Assembly (NCBI GenBank): GCA_009602725.1
Contig: WELB01000112.1
Coordinates: 394,320-404,740, forward strand
Length of the DNA: 10,421 nt
Direction: 5' to 3'
DNA from: Spirogloea muscicola
Taxonomy: Eukaryota; Streptophyta; Zygnematophyceae; Spirogloeales; Spirogloeaceae
In this document: positions 1-8,096 of the stretch, in pieces
Numbering within the stretch: the first letter of the stretch is position 1
Layout: every line of letters begins with the position of its first letter
Program-made: the position numbers and the translations under genes
The notes under the pieces: generated by a model
What the model was told of the DNA's origin: nothing
What the model saw: the letters and a program-made list of their open reading frames with translations, nothing else
Database searches by the model: none

Positions 1-3000
1 GCCGCCGCCGCCGCCGGCCGCCGCGCCGGCCCGCTCGGCGCGCCTCCCGCGCCGCCGCCTGTACGCCCAGCCCCCTCCTCTCCGCGGGCTGCGCTGTGCC
101 CGCTTTTCTCCGGCCTGCTGCCGCGGGCGATCGGGCATGGGCACTGGGCATCTGCACACCACCTCGCCCGGTCGAGCGCGGCCCCGTCGTGGATGCCTCT
201 GCCCCGGCTGCGCCCGCCCCGCTCGCCGGCGTGCTGAGGCAGCAGCTGCCCTGTCGCAACCACCCGCCGGCGCCCCGCAGGCCACAGACTCCGCCGCCGA
301 CAGCGGGCGAGGAGGCGGAGGAGGGCAGGCCGCCGGCGCGGGCGACGCTGTCGGCGAGGGCCTGCCCGAGGAGCTCGGTCAGGGCGGTGAGGAGGGGCTG
401 AACGGCACGCACGCCTTGGCGGGCATCCAGCCCGTTCCCTTCACCACGCGGAAGCGCAGGGGAGGCGCCCTGCAAGAGTATGTGCACTTCAGCGCGTACA
501 GGACCGGCCCCGACAACTTCACTGTCATCGGGTTTTGTGCGAGCAGCCTGAGGGTGAGTCTTGACTGGACCCACTCGCTGGAATCCACATCATGTCATGG
601 TCGACTTCGAGGACAGGCAGCCCTGGACCGAAAGCAGATGGTGAGCGTGGTGTCGGAGGCCACGAGCAGCTTAGTTGCCAGCTGCAACTTGGCTGCTGCT
701 TGCCGAGCTGGCCGCTGGCCCCCACTTCACCAGCTCACAGACCTCGGCTCCTGGTGGGGTGACTTCTGCTGGCTTGCCGGACGCAAGCAGGAAGCATTTG
801 GGGATCCAGCCCACTTCTGCATCTGGGCGCCGTACTCATATGAACCGGTTCGTGTCCAGCGATCCTCGTCGCCTCAGCAAGATGCAGCAAGCAGCGTGTT
901 GCATGGTAGGCAGATACGTAGGTCGTGTGGGCTGAGCACTCGCCTCATTTTTGACCGAAGAACTGGCCAACGCCAGAGTCTTACTTTCCTTTCTCATCGA
1001 GCGCGCCAGGCATCTCATCAAGCAGGACTAGCAGGGCTTCCATCTCTGTGAATCATCTGACGTGCCTCTACGCGCAGCTCCTTGCCATGAAGTGCCACTT
1101 GAGTGAGCGCGCTGATACACAGGTTGCTTCTGCAGGTGGACGACGTGTACCTGCGCGATCTTGGCGTCAGGGGAACTGCAATCCATATGCTGCCAGGCAA
1201 GCGGCCAGCTCCTCTCACCAGTTGCTGGGTTGCTGAGTGTCAGTCTGGCCTGGTTCGCGCAGGCTCGCTCTGGCCATGCAGATGGCAGTGTGCAAGTCAT
1301 TATGCGAGGGAACATGCCGTGCCAGCCACTTGAGACCTACCGCAGCCTCTTTGCCATTCATGTTGCTCCCTTTCTGTCGTCCATTGCATGACACACAACC
1401 TCCAGTGCACGGGCTCGCAATAGCCCCTCTCACAGTCTTATATGGTGCACTGAGCAGGCACTGGTATGCATCACCCATATGAGGCGCTGCTTATACAGTG
1501 TAACTTCTCAGCAGTTGACACTGATCCCTTCCAAGGAGGGCAGCTGTACCTCGCACTTCATGACCTCAATGTGACTTCCCTGCTCTAGCCCTCGCGGTCG
1601 CATAGGCATGGCCATGTGAGCCCAGCTTGTCAGCGGACATCACTGCCCAGCATATTAAGCAGAAGTAATCCGCCTGCTCGGACTTCTCATGGTGCATCGA
1701 AGCGTTTCAGCCTGGTTGACCATCTGCGGAGGACTTGTGGTGCGCTGCTCACAATGAGGCCCTGCGGTCCATGGCAAGTGGATGATCCAGAAATCTGTAG
1801 TCTGTGACGTCTGTGCTTGATTTTCTCCACAGCTATACGTGAAGGAGGAAGACCAAGAACTGGAGTACATGCTGGTCTACGAAGAAGAACCTTCAAATGT
1901 GTCACAAACCCCGACACAGGCGGGCACCAGCAGGCACGCTCCGCAGCAGTTGCCACCATGCACATTGTGGAGGCACAGAGCGAGCACCTCTTCTGCTGTG
2001 GGTGAGGCAGGACTAGCACGAGCTTTGGTCTCACCAGTTGATAAGCCTGTCATCATGTGTCACTTGTGGTCGCAGGGCTCCTCCAGCCTTCAAATACTCG
2101 TTCTGCGGACCTCCCATGTTTCACTACATTCATGCCCCAAGGGTGGCGGAATGGCTTCGGTATCACGATTACCTGATGCACAACAGCGTCCACTATTTTT
2201 TCTACCTGTCAAAGGGCAGCATGACAACAGACCTCCTGAAATTGTATCAGGCAAGTACCGTGCTCTTGATGATGTCCCACAGATCAGACACTGGCGTGGA
2301 TGCAGGAGGTAGCACACATAACCAATGGCCACAAGTAGCGGCATGTGGCTAGCCACGGCTACGCTGATTTGGTGGCAATTAAGGGTGCGAACTAGCAAGT
2401 CTGGCTGAGGGCTTGGAAGCGCCCTGCGCTCGCACAGCCAAGCTTTGCATGGTCACCATCGTGTCTGCAAACAAGTCAGTTGCTGGCACCGTGGTGAAAG
2501 GTGGGCTGTGCTGCTCGACAAGTACAGAGATATGTTCAGGATGGCCGCATGACATTGTTCGACGTGAGGGAGGAGCTCAAGTATCCGGCATGGTACGATG
2601 GCCAGATAGTGTACATGAATGACTGCGCATACAGAACCAGGGGATTGTCGGAGTGGACCCTCTTCTTCGACCTCGATGAGTACCTCTTCCCGGTGCCCCC
2701 CACGACTCTTGGCAAGGGCCTCGAACCCCTATCCCCTTTCTCCACGCACTGCTGACCTCACCAGGACTGCTGTACGCCGCAGCAATCCAGGCGCCTTGTG
2801 TTGCCTGACCAATCCGAGGCAGCTTGGCGGCTGCAGACACAGTCGTGGAGCAATTCAAGGACCGCAAGTACTTCCGAATGTACGACTACAGGTTTGAAGT
2901 GCACTCGTGCCTACCTGAGAATGCCACCTCGCAGATAGCCAACCCCATCTTGGCACAGCGCATGCCCTACCGTTTTATCAACAGGACGGAGCACAGAGAG

Positions 3001-3270
3001 AAGTGGATGGCCGTGACTGGGGAGGTGGTGATGGCATGGGTGCATAGGCCGCTCAAGCTTGCAGGCGACTGCAGCAAGCTTCTTGCAGAAGATCCTCATG
3101 TCAGCCTGGAATTGCTGCACATCAAGCACATCCGCGGCATCATCTCCCAGAACAATACCTGTCGCACAATCGTGACAGACGTTCGGACAGGGGCCCCCGA
3201 TGAGCGATTTGTGCCAGATCTTAGCATGCTCGAGTATACTCAGCTTCCGAGCCCCATTATTGAAGTGTAA
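1..3270 (+). CDS. GT92-family (GALS-like) glycosyltransferase, multi-exon, 5' end outside window
   Basis: Likely a Golgi-type glycosyltransferase of family GT92 (DUF23), the family of plant galactan beta-1,4-galactosyltransferases, which transfer a sugar from a nucleotide-sugar donor onto a glycan; donor and acceptor cannot be read here. Visible in order: an N-terminal block ending in HFSAYRTGPDNFTVIGF (exon to 553); KYSFCGPPMFHY followed by EWLRYHDYL (2076-2250); the metal-binding DXD region FFDLDEYLF (Asp codons 2669-2677) in 2528-2711; and a C-terminal exon (2843-3270) with HREKWM and LLHIKHIRG, stopping at TAA 3268-3270. The well-supported exons are 2-553, 1833-2001, 2076-2250, 2528-2711 and 2843-3270; 1136-1196 and one starting at 1282 are tentative. 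A possible short exon ending at 640 (VDFEDRQPWTES, donor gtgagc) does not join cleanly in phase. Summed length is near 500 residues, normal for the family. No transmembrane anchor is visible; it may lie upstream. Confidence 0.72.
2..553 (+). CDS. GT92 gene, first visible exon (5' partial)
   Basis: The frame is open from the window edge to a strong donor (agg|gtgagt at 554). The last 40 codons carry the recognisable start of the GT92 domain: EYVHFSAYRTGPDNF, then TVIGFCASSLR. The preceding ~140 codons are Ala/Gly/Pro/Arg-rich low complexity, compatible with a lumenal stem but without family signal. An ATG sits at 137, but the frame stays open upstream of it, so the true start is not decided. 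The frame also stays open to 1051 if the donor is ignored; those extra residues look unlike GT92 and are taken as intron. Confidence 0.55.
641..1832 (+). other. Mostly intronic stretch of the GT92 gene with tentative small exons
   Basis: About 1.2 kb between the first exon and the exon at 1833. It holds no long family-like frame. Intron-like signals are present: a donor gtgagc at 641, a pyrimidine-rich acceptor ttgcttctgcag ending at 1135, and ttttctccacag ending at 1832. The GT92 segment normally between the VIGF and KYSFCG regions must be coded here in small exons, but only those at 1136 and 1282 can be proposed. If no working exons exist, the gene would be a pseudogene. Confidence 0.4.
1136..1196 (+). 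CDS. Tentative internal exon of the GT92 gene
   Basis: A 61-nt block follows a good acceptor (cttctgcag) and is followed by gcaagc, a GC-type donor. It reads VDDVYLRDLGVRGTAIHMLP plus one extra base. An acceptor catgcag ending at 1281 would supply the remaining two bases (at), giving Asp, and continue as GSVQVIMRGNMPCQP; the phases agree. The downstream end of that second exon could not be fixed, and family similarity is weak here. Confidence 0.33.
1833..2001 (+). CDS. GT92 gene, internal exon (VYEEEP exon)
   Basis: It starts in phase 0 after the acceptor ttttctccacag and reads LYVKEEDQELEYMLVYEEEP. It ends with a single base (gtg g) before the donor gtgaggc at 2002, matching the phase needed by the next exon (gg gct cct). 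The acidic segment shortly before the KYSFCG block occupies the place where GALS-like proteins have a variable linker. The last ~30 codons are poorly characteristic, so an earlier donor is possible. Confidence 0.55.
2076..2250 (+). CDS. GT92 gene, KYSFCG / EWLRYH exon
   Basis: A 175-nt exon between acceptor gtcgcag (ending 2075; the 2002-2075 intron is only 74 bp) and a GC donor cag|gcaagt at 2251. It codes for APPAFKYSFCGPPMFHY, then RVAEWLRYHDYLMHNSVHYF and ends LLKLYQ. The Cys-Gly motif and the WLRYH segment are hallmarks of the GT92 core. It ends exactly in phase 0. Confidence 0.8.
2251..2527 (+). other. GC-AG intron
   Basis: The 277-bp spacer begins gcaagt right after cag and ends in acaagtacag. 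Removing it joins LLKLYQ to RYVQDGRMTLF in frame, as expected in the GT92 core. No GT donor in the neighbourhood preserves the frame as well. Confidence 0.7.
2528..2711 (+). CDS. GT92 gene, catalytic DXD exon
   Basis: It encodes RYVQDGRMTLFDVREELKYP, a YDGQIVYMNDCAYR segment, then WTLFFDLDEYLF. Asp-Leu-Asp-Glu is the metal/nucleotide-sugar-binding DXD-type motif of this family. It ends ACT CTT G before a second GC donor (gcaagg at 2712). Read without splicing, the frame runs into a stop at 2753. Confidence 0.83.
2712..2842 (+). other. GC-AG intron
   Basis: 131 bp starting gcaagg and ending gcagacacag. The single G left by the upstream exon plus TC of the next makes a Val codon, joining PTTL to VVEQFKDRKYF, which fits the family order. 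Confidence 0.65.
2843..3270 (+). CDS. GT92 gene, terminal exon
   Basis: It codes for ~142 residues: VEQFKDRKYFRMYDY, a Cys-containing HSCLPENATSQIANP stretch with an N-glycosylation sequon, RFINRTEHREKWM, VVMAWVHRPLKLAGD, then LLHIKHIRGIIS, and ends at TAA 3268-3270. The HREKWM...WVH and HIKHIRG regions correspond to the conserved GT92 C-terminal half, where a family His lies close to a tyrosine/arginine-rich stretch. The part from 3050 on is copied at 6913. Confidence 0.83.
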
Positions 3271-3520
3271 GGCCATGGAGGTCATCTTTTGCATGTCAAG
3301 TCGAGCTTGCCCAGTCCTGGATCTTGTAGGGAAGGCTCAACATAGGCGGCAGGTTGGGTGATGAGGTCAGCTTGGTGTTTGGTGACGTCTCAAATTGGCA
3401 TGAAGAAGGCCTGCCTGCCAAACAGAAAGCAGTGCGACAGGGCCTGTCAGGTAGAAGGACAGTGGGACGGAGGTGATAGAAGGACGTCACTGAGGAGGGG
3501 CGCAGGCGCAACCGAAGGAA
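3050..3520 (+). repeat. Duplicated block, copy 1 (GT92 exon tail plus 3' flank)
   Basis: The last ~73 codons of the GT92 gene and ~250 bp beyond the stop recur at 6913-7370 in the same orientation. Exact shared stretches include ctggatcttgtagggaaggc and ctgccaaacagaaagcagtg. Hand comparison of the coding part gives about 86% nucleotide identity. Confidence 0.85.
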
Positions 3521-3562
3521 AGGCAGAAGAGAGCTCTCGGCGCAAATTATGTATTTTGCACT

Positions 3563-3891
3563 AAGAGGAGGTGGCCGCAGCGGGGGTAGTCGAAGTCGTG
3601 CTGCAACTCTCTTGCTTTCACAGCCACCGTCCCCGCCAGCGGCTGCCTGGCGTCCAAGTGCAGGCACAGGGCGTGATGGAGGAGGCCCGGCCTGGTGGGG
3701 GAGCCGGCGCAAGGGGAGCCACTGCCTCGGGAGTGGAGTGTGTATCAAGTGATGGAGGGCCTGAGTGGCCAAGAACGAAGAGAAGTGGCTCTCCTGAAGC
3801 TGACAAAGGCTGTGAACAGCCAGCCCGAAGAGGATTGACAATATCTGAAGGAGCCAGAACGCTGTCTTAGAGCTTGGGTAGGACGGCTCAC
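3563..3891 (-). mobile_element. Non-LTR retrotransposon 3' untranslated region, copy 1
   Basis: This lies just downstream of the ORF end at 3892 (minus sense). Its distal part (3563-3734) matches 7848-7968 and 8183-8236, including ggtagtcgaagt and gcgtccaagtgcaggcacag. A hairpin unit sits at 3808-3826, about 66 nt after the stop. The element's 3' end appears to be near 3563, where similarity to the second copy ceases. Confidence 0.6.
3808..3826 (-). repeat. 3' UTR hairpin unit, occurrence 1
   Basis: In element sense GGGCTGGCTGTTCACAGCC: a GGCTG/CAGCC stem around an 8-nt loop. Ten such units occur in the window; the stem is kept while the loop differs. Confidence 0.6.
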
Positions 3892-4330
3892 TCAGTACCC
3901 ACGAGTGAGGAGCCGCAAACTCGAAAGACCGGGAAGCAATCCCCCTGGCGAAAGCCAGAGGCTGCAGCTAGAGCACGGCCAGCACGCAGGTGCAAGGCGT
4001 GGGCCATGGACCGCTGGAGGGAGATGAGAGGCGCAGACGGTAAGCCTGAGCTAGCGAGCCAGCGGCGTTGAAGTCAGCCTGCTCGCCGCGCCTGCGGGAC
4101 ACTGCGCGCCGCGCAAGCGGGGCCTACAGGCCGAGCCACTGGGACCCGCGAGCCCCGTGCACATCCACGGCAGAGGTACGAGCTCGTCCCCAGCCGGGTG
4201 GTCTGCGTGCTTCGCCGCAGTGCCGCGAGCGGCGTTCGCCGCAGCATGGCCAGCACACCTTGCGAGGCCGGAAGCCCGGGCCGGCTCGGCGCGTAGGCGC
4301 CTAGGCCGGCTCGCCGCCCCGCGGGNTGCG
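3892..4330 (-). pseudogene. Non-LTR retrotransposon ORF, C-terminal fragment, copy 1 (broken)
   Basis: In minus sense, pieces from different frames read AAKHADHPAGDELVPL, a VHG-like segment, QRSMAHALHLRAGRALAAAS and finally LRLLTRGY-stop (stop complement 3892-3894). Matching pieces occur in four other fragments. The order resembles the region after the RT and zinc-finger part of LINE polyproteins, where (K)YADH...FVPL is followed by a conserved helical end with SxxLQR. At least two frame changes break it. Nearest relative by wording is the + copy at 9845-10421 (same ggtccatggcccacgc). Confidence 0.6.
4326..4326. other. Ambiguous base (n)
   Basis: A single undetermined base inside a very GC-rich stretch; it adds one unknown residue in any frame across it. 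Confidence 0.95.
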
Positions 4331-4604
4331 CCCGGCCGCTGCCCACGGGGCCCATCGGGCCGCCCCGCTCGCCGCCGCCGCCCCACAATGGCTCCTGCGG
4401 CTGCCCTGGCGCCCGCTGGCGCGCGCCCTCCCCCACCAAGCCCTGGGCCCGCCTCTCGGCGGCCCCTGAAGGAGGAGAAGCAGGCCCCTCGCAGCACGGA
4501 CGACGGAGGCAGGGAGAACAGGGCGGAGGGCGCAAGAAGCACGCAACCACTCTTGTGACTTCAGCGAGTGTACGCGCAACATGCTGAAGAAGTAAGTAAG
4601 CGGA
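4331..4604. other. GC-rich stretch without recognised gene
   Basis: Pro/Ala/Arg-rich frames run on both strands, as expected from base composition. It lies upstream (minus sense) of retrotransposon copy 1 and could be decayed element sequence, but no motif was recognised. Confidence 0.4.
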
Positions 4605-4745
4605 TCCAGAAGGGGGCAAGGCTGTGAGAGGCGCCAAAAGCACCCAGCTATGCAAAAGACTTTAGCAGATGGGATCTTAATGCCACCGAGTCAGCAGCCG
4701 CAAGTCTGAGTAAGTAGCGGAAAGTAGAAGCAGCTCGTGCCATGC
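4605..4745 (-). mobile_element. Retrotransposon fragment: ORF C-terminus end and start of 3' UTR
   Basis: Minus-strand reading gives LLLLSATYSDLRLLTRWH-stop (stop complement 4677-4679), a relative of the SYSDLHLLTRGY ending at 8427. About 45 nt after the stop comes a variant of the hairpin unit (4620-4635). The fragment is truncated at ~4742, where a copy of opposite orientation begins. Confidence 0.55.
4620..4635 (-). repeat. 3' UTR hairpin unit, occurrence 2 (variant)
   Basis: Element sense GGCGCCTCTCACAGCC; the left stem arm is altered, so pairing is weaker than in the others. Confidence 0.4.
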
Positions 4746-4950
4746 GCTCGGCGGGCAGGCCGTGCCGTGGCTGCTGCCTCCGGGAATTATGCAGGGCGAC
4801 GCTTTTCTGCCTTCCAGTCGCTCCGACCTGCATTTGTTGCCGAGAGAGATGGAACTTCCAATAAGCACAAACCATCGACAGTGCTGTCGCTGTTTGCGCG
4901 TCGTTCTGCTGGCCTATCCTCTCACAGCCATCGCCTTCTTTTGTTTGAGC
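4737..4950 (+). mobile_element. Retrotransposon fragment in plus orientation: C-terminal coding remnant and 3' UTR
   Basis: Frames on the plus strand give AGRAVAAASG and then MQGDAFLPSSRSDLHLLPRE, matching AGRALAAASGFRQGDVF...SDLHLLTRG of the minus copy at 8427, with one frame change and loss of the terminal stop. The hairpin unit follows at 4908-4929 in the same sense. Confidence 0.55.
4908..4929 (+). repeat. 3' UTR hairpin unit, occurrence 3
   Basis: GCTGGCCTATCCTCTCACAGCC followed by atcgcc, the same extension as at 8245-8270; the loop carries three extra bases. Confidence 0.5.
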
Positions 4951-5029
4951 TGTTGGCAGGAGGAGCGGCGCACGCGCTACCCGATGTCTTCCACTCGGGT
5001 GGTGGAGGGGCCGGCGGACGGTCCAGCGG

Positions 5030-5299
5030 CTGCAAATGTGCAGCCAGCGGTGGTTCGAGAGGGCGCGGGGCAAGTCTGCCGCGTGGCAGCTAGCGGCCGC
5101 GCTCATGAGTACGCCATTGCTGCCATTGGCAGACGTGTGCTGCTCAGAGTCGGCTCTGAGGAAGGCGCTACAGCAGCACCTTCCGGGCGCGCTGGAGGAC
5201 GACGCGGCGCGCGAAGGGGGTCGGGGCGAACACCCCGACCGCCTCCAACAACACAACTGGGGCTTCCGAAAGGGGCCCCTGCAGGTCGATTCAATCTGA
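5030..5299 (+). pseudogene. Possible pre-protease (gag-like) segment of a retroelement polyprotein
   Basis: A plus frame reads QRWFERARGKSAAWQ and LMSTPLLPLADVCCSESALR, continuing KALQQHLPG, and stops at 5297-5299. A proline/leucine-rich 'LL..P..L....LR' segment ahead of the aspartic protease is common in Ty3/Gypsy-like polyproteins; this is only a resemblance. It shares its frame with the retropepsin segment that follows, but stops separate them. Confidence 0.3.
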
Positions 5300-5333
5300 G
5301 CCTGCACTTGATGACGGTGCTGTCGGGGGTAAA

Positions 5334-5944
5334 TTGGATGTGATGCCTGCACCCGCTGCTGCGGCATCCCTGGGTGCGGAACCGGCGGCAGTGGTGCAGT
5401 TGCATGCACCAAGCGCTCGCTTCGTGGGGGCTGCCCATATAGGGGGGACCCCGTCGCTTCCCAAGTGGCGGGTGGCGGAGCGCATGGGGGTCACCCTCAA
5501 CATGGCGTTGGTAGCGAATGAAGGCGGCTTGTCACATTTGATGGAAATGCGCCGCAGCGCGTCATGCTGGACACCGGCGCGCAGCCGGTGCTGCTGGGCA
5601 GCAGCATGGTGCGGCTGCTGGGGCTGCAGGTGCAGGATTTGGAGCTGTCCCCTATCTCGATCAAGACAGCGCGCTTGCATTGCTTGGTCACGGGGGCAAC
5701 CACCTGCGATGTTCCGCTTGGTACAGAGTTCCTTTATCCTTGCGGGATTAGTATGGACCTTCGGGAGGAGGTGGGGAGCTACCGCCCAGGGTATGCATGC
5801 GGGGAGGGGCGGAAGATGGAGTGTCCAATGCAGCTGGTGGATTCAGCAGAGGCAAGAGCAGTCTTTGCCTGCCACGGCGAAGCGGCATGGTTGGGCGGCG
5901 ATCTGCCGCCCATGGTGCGAAAGAAGGCGCGTTCATGCCACTAG
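5334..5944 (+). pseudogene. Retropepsin-like aspartic protease remnant of a retroelement
   Basis: The frame from 5522 reads VTFDGNAPQRVMLDTGAQPV; LDTGA (catalytic Asp codon 5570-5572) is the active-site triad of retroviral-type aspartic proteases, which cut the element's own polyprotein. Further on come CDVPLGTEFLYPCGISMD and YRPGYACGEGRKMECP, resembling the latter half of protease domains in algal retroelement proteins. The usual YDVLLG-type strand is altered to CDVPLG, and the middle of the domain seems about 30 residues short. The N-terminal part (AERMGVTLNMALVANEGG) lies in another frame, and TGA at 5519 blocks the protease frame, so at least one frameshift near 5520-5530 is needed. No RT, RNase H or integrase motif follows. 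Stop at 5942-5944. Confidence 0.55.
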
Positions 5945-6623
5945 CGGCCATGCAACCAGGAGTGGCAGGTGCTGGCCATGGGGCCCCGCAGCAGGAGGCT
6001 GGGGGCGGGTCCGCAGAGCAATCGGTGGGAGCGCGCGGTGGCCTGTTGGAGCAGCGAGGTACTGCAGCGGACAAGGAGCCACGGGGATCGTGGAGCGGGA
6101 GCCGGCGGCCAAAGACCGCGGGGGCAGCGAATAGCCTGGCCGCCGTTAAGAGACAAGCCTCCAGGTGGAGACCTCTTAGCCAATGGCTGGGGGTAAGCGA
6201 GGCGGTGAGCGAGGCGGGTGGCGCGACGGCCACCTTCGGCACGGAAGGAAGATGGAGGGGAAGCCAGTGGTGGACTAAGAAGTGGTGGACGATGACGTGG
6301 CTGCGGGCTACGATGTGGGAAGAAGACGATTCTGTCTGAGGTGCCAGCGGGGCAGTAATTATGGCCGCGCAGTGAAAATGTCCGCGTTGTGCAACGGCTG
6401 TCGTAGTTAGGATGCTTAATTCCCGGGGATGCAGCTGCCTAAGACCCAGGCAGCTGGGTGATGCTTCTTGCCACATTCTTTGCATGCCTGCTGACTTGGT
6501 AGTGAGGCCATGCAGGGCAGGCTGCTGCTAGCCAAGCAGAGTCCTGGCCCGTAGGCGGAGCTTCAGGTGTGGCACTTCGACACGTAGAGAGCACTATACG
6601 GGCAGGCACGACAGCAGGACCTG
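5945..6623. other. Stretch without recognised feature
   Basis: Long open frames exist on both strands (for example plus to 6339, minus 5748-6485), but they are Gly/Arg/Trp-rich or Pro/Ala/Ser-rich composition effects with no motif seen. It may be decayed polyprotein sequence downstream of the protease. Confidence 0.4.
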
Positions 6624-6843
6624 GTGGAGGAGAAGCAGGCCCTGTTGAGCAGCCGCCACAAGGTCAGGTGCCTGCTCCGTGACGGCTACAGCCTGCAGCC
6701 GCAAGTCGGGAAGAGTGCGGCTGTCGGGAAGAGTGCGGCTGCCGCGTTCAGAAGAGCGGCTGTGAAGTATGACTGGCCAGCTGTCAAAGCCAGCAAGGTG
6801 CACACGAGTCGGAAAAGGAAGACTTTTCCCAGTAATGGGCGAT
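6624..6843 (+). other. Unrecognised short open frame
   Basis: A plus frame reads EEKQALLSSRHKVRCLLRDG and ends in a basic VHTSRKRKTF tail just before a retrotransposon hairpin unit. It holds an 18-bp tandem duplication (6705-6740). It may be an exon scrap or non-coding; no family is recognised. Confidence 0.2.
6705..6740 (+). repeat. 18-bp perfect tandem duplication
   Basis: gtcgggaagagtgcggct occurs twice head to tail (6705-6722, 6723-6740); it keeps the plus frame (VGKSAA twice). Confidence 0.9.
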
Positions 6844-6862
6844 GGCTGTGATTGGCCAGCCC
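6844..6862 (-). repeat. 3' UTR hairpin unit, occurrence 4
   Basis: Element sense GGGCTGGCCAATCACAGCC. The longer 34-bp version (6829-6862) is also recognisable. It lies 50 bp before the truncated GT92 copy, without a retrotransposon ORF end nearby. Confidence 0.6.
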
Positions 6863-6912
6863 GGAGAGAGGAATGAGCAGGAGCAGGGCGAGGGAGGCGA
6901 GGGGCGGGAGTC

Positions 6913-7132
6913 GCTCAAGCTTGCAGGCGACTGGCGCAAGCTTCTTGCAGACGCTACTCATGTCAGCATGGAAGTGCTGCACATCAAGCACATGCGCGGC
7001 ATCATCTCCTTTAATAATACCTGTCGCACGATCGTGACAGACCTTCGGACAGGGGCCCCCAATGAGGACTATGTGGCAGATGTTGACATGCTCGGCCTTA
7101 CTCAGCTTCCGAGCCCCATCATCAAAGAGTAA
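6913..7132 (+). pseudogene. 5'-truncated copy of the GT92 terminal exon
   Basis: It carries about 73 codons homologous to 3050-3270, starting abruptly inside what is continuous coding sequence in the parent gene (SLKLAGDWRKLLA versus PLKLAGDCSKLLA) and ending at TAA 7130-7132. LLHIKHMRGIIS and CRTIVTDLRTGAP are kept. There is no stop or indel, but by hand count about 31 nucleotide differences cause about 21 residue changes, so little purifying selection is apparent. The DXD region is missing, so it cannot be an active enzyme. The frame is open upstream to 6842 in unrelated sequence. Confidence 0.8.
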
Positions 7133-7370
7133 GGCCATGGGGAGCATCTTTTGCATCTCAAGTCGAGCACGCACAGTCCTGGATCTTGTAGGGAAGGCTC
7201 ACGGTAGGCGGCAGGATATTTGATGAGGTCAGCTGGGTGTTTAGTGACATCTCAAAATGGCATGATGAAAGCCTGCCTGCCAAACAGAAAGCAGTGCCAC
7301 AGGGCCTGTCAGGCAGAAGGAAGGTGGGACGGAGGGGATAGAGGGAGTCACTGAGGAGGGGTGCAGGCGC
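7133..7370 (+). repeat. Duplicated block, copy 2 (GT92 3' flank)
   Basis: It parallels 3271-3520 after the stop: ggccatgg, gcatcttttgcat, cagtcctggatcttgtaggg, gcctgcctgccaaacagaaa, gtcactgaggaggggtgcagg. Similarity fades after ~7370. Confidence 0.8.
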
Positions 7371-7847
7371 GACAAGAAAAAACCGCAGAAGGGGGCGATT
7401 GCAGACTACAGTGGGCAAGGCATTCAGGAGGGACGGGCCCTTGGAGCCGAGATGAATGTGGAGCACAGCTTCCGTGTAGACAACCTCAACTCACAGTGCA
7501 TGCTGAGCTGCTGACCGCATGGAAAGCGCAGCCTCCTCAGACGTCCAATGATTTGAGCCGACCCGCTTATTGATTATGGGTCAGCACGTAGAGGTCGCCA
7601 AGTGATGCCCAGATACTAAACGTCAAAAGCCAAGCCCTTCTGCCACAAGTGGAGCACGTCCAGGGAAGTTTAGTGCAAGGCTTGAACTGAGGTTGCTGTC
7701 AATATCTGACAAACGACGAGGCAAGAACGACACTTTCTACCGCCGGCGAGCCCAGCTCAGCCCAAAGCACATCCTCACGTTGCGCATAATGTCCAGCAAA
7801 ATACAGAAACAAGGACATATGCAACCAAAAGATGTCAACTGCGCTAG
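7371..7847. other. Stretch without recognised feature
   Basis: About 480 bp, lower in GC than its neighbours, not shared with the first duplicated copy. Only short open frames; nothing recognised. Confidence 0.5.
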
Positions 7848-7984
7848 TGGAGGTGATCACAGCGGGGGTAGTCGAAGTAGTGCTGCAGCTCTCTTTATTT
7901 ACAGCCACCGCCCCCGTCGGCGGCTGCCTTGCGTCCAAGTGCAGGCACAGGGAGTGGTGAAAGAGGCCTCCAGTAGAGGGCGAT

Positions 7985-8003
7985 GGCTGTGAGAGGCCAG
8001 CCC
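7985..8003 (-). repeat. 3' UTR hairpin unit, occurrence 5
   Basis: Element sense GGGCTGGCCTCTCACAGCC; it is part of the left arm of the long inverted repeat. Confidence 0.65.
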
Positions 8004-8077
8004 AGAAAATGAGAGGAACAAAGGTGAAAGGAGCCAGAGAGAAGAGAAAGAAGAAAGGTATCGCCCATTGAGGATAT

Positions 8078-8096
8078 GGGCTGGAACAGCCAGCCC
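8078..8096 (-). repeat. 3' UTR hairpin unit, occurrence 6 (perfect palindrome stem)
   Basis: GGGCTGGCTGTTCCAGCCC in element sense: 7-bp perfect stem with a 5-nt loop, preceded by a T run (tttt). Confidence 0.65.

Noticed and set aside
137-1051. 304-codon open frame as one protein
   Set aside because: It runs through a strong donor at 554; GT92 similarity stops exactly there and the rest looks like intron.
3296-3841. 181-codon minus-strand frame
   Set aside because: It covers the duplicated GT92 3' flank and the retrotransposon 3' UTR, both non-coding in the other copies; the frame is not kept in the second copy.
4648-5412. 254-codon minus-strand frame
   Set aside because: Only its last residues correspond to a retrotransposon piece in another frame; the rest is antisense of plus-strand repeat and polyprotein sequence, with biased composition.
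5748-6485. 245-codon minus-strand frame
   Set aside because: Antisense to the protease remnant, rich in Pro/Ser/Ala, no motif; a composition effect of GC-rich DNA.
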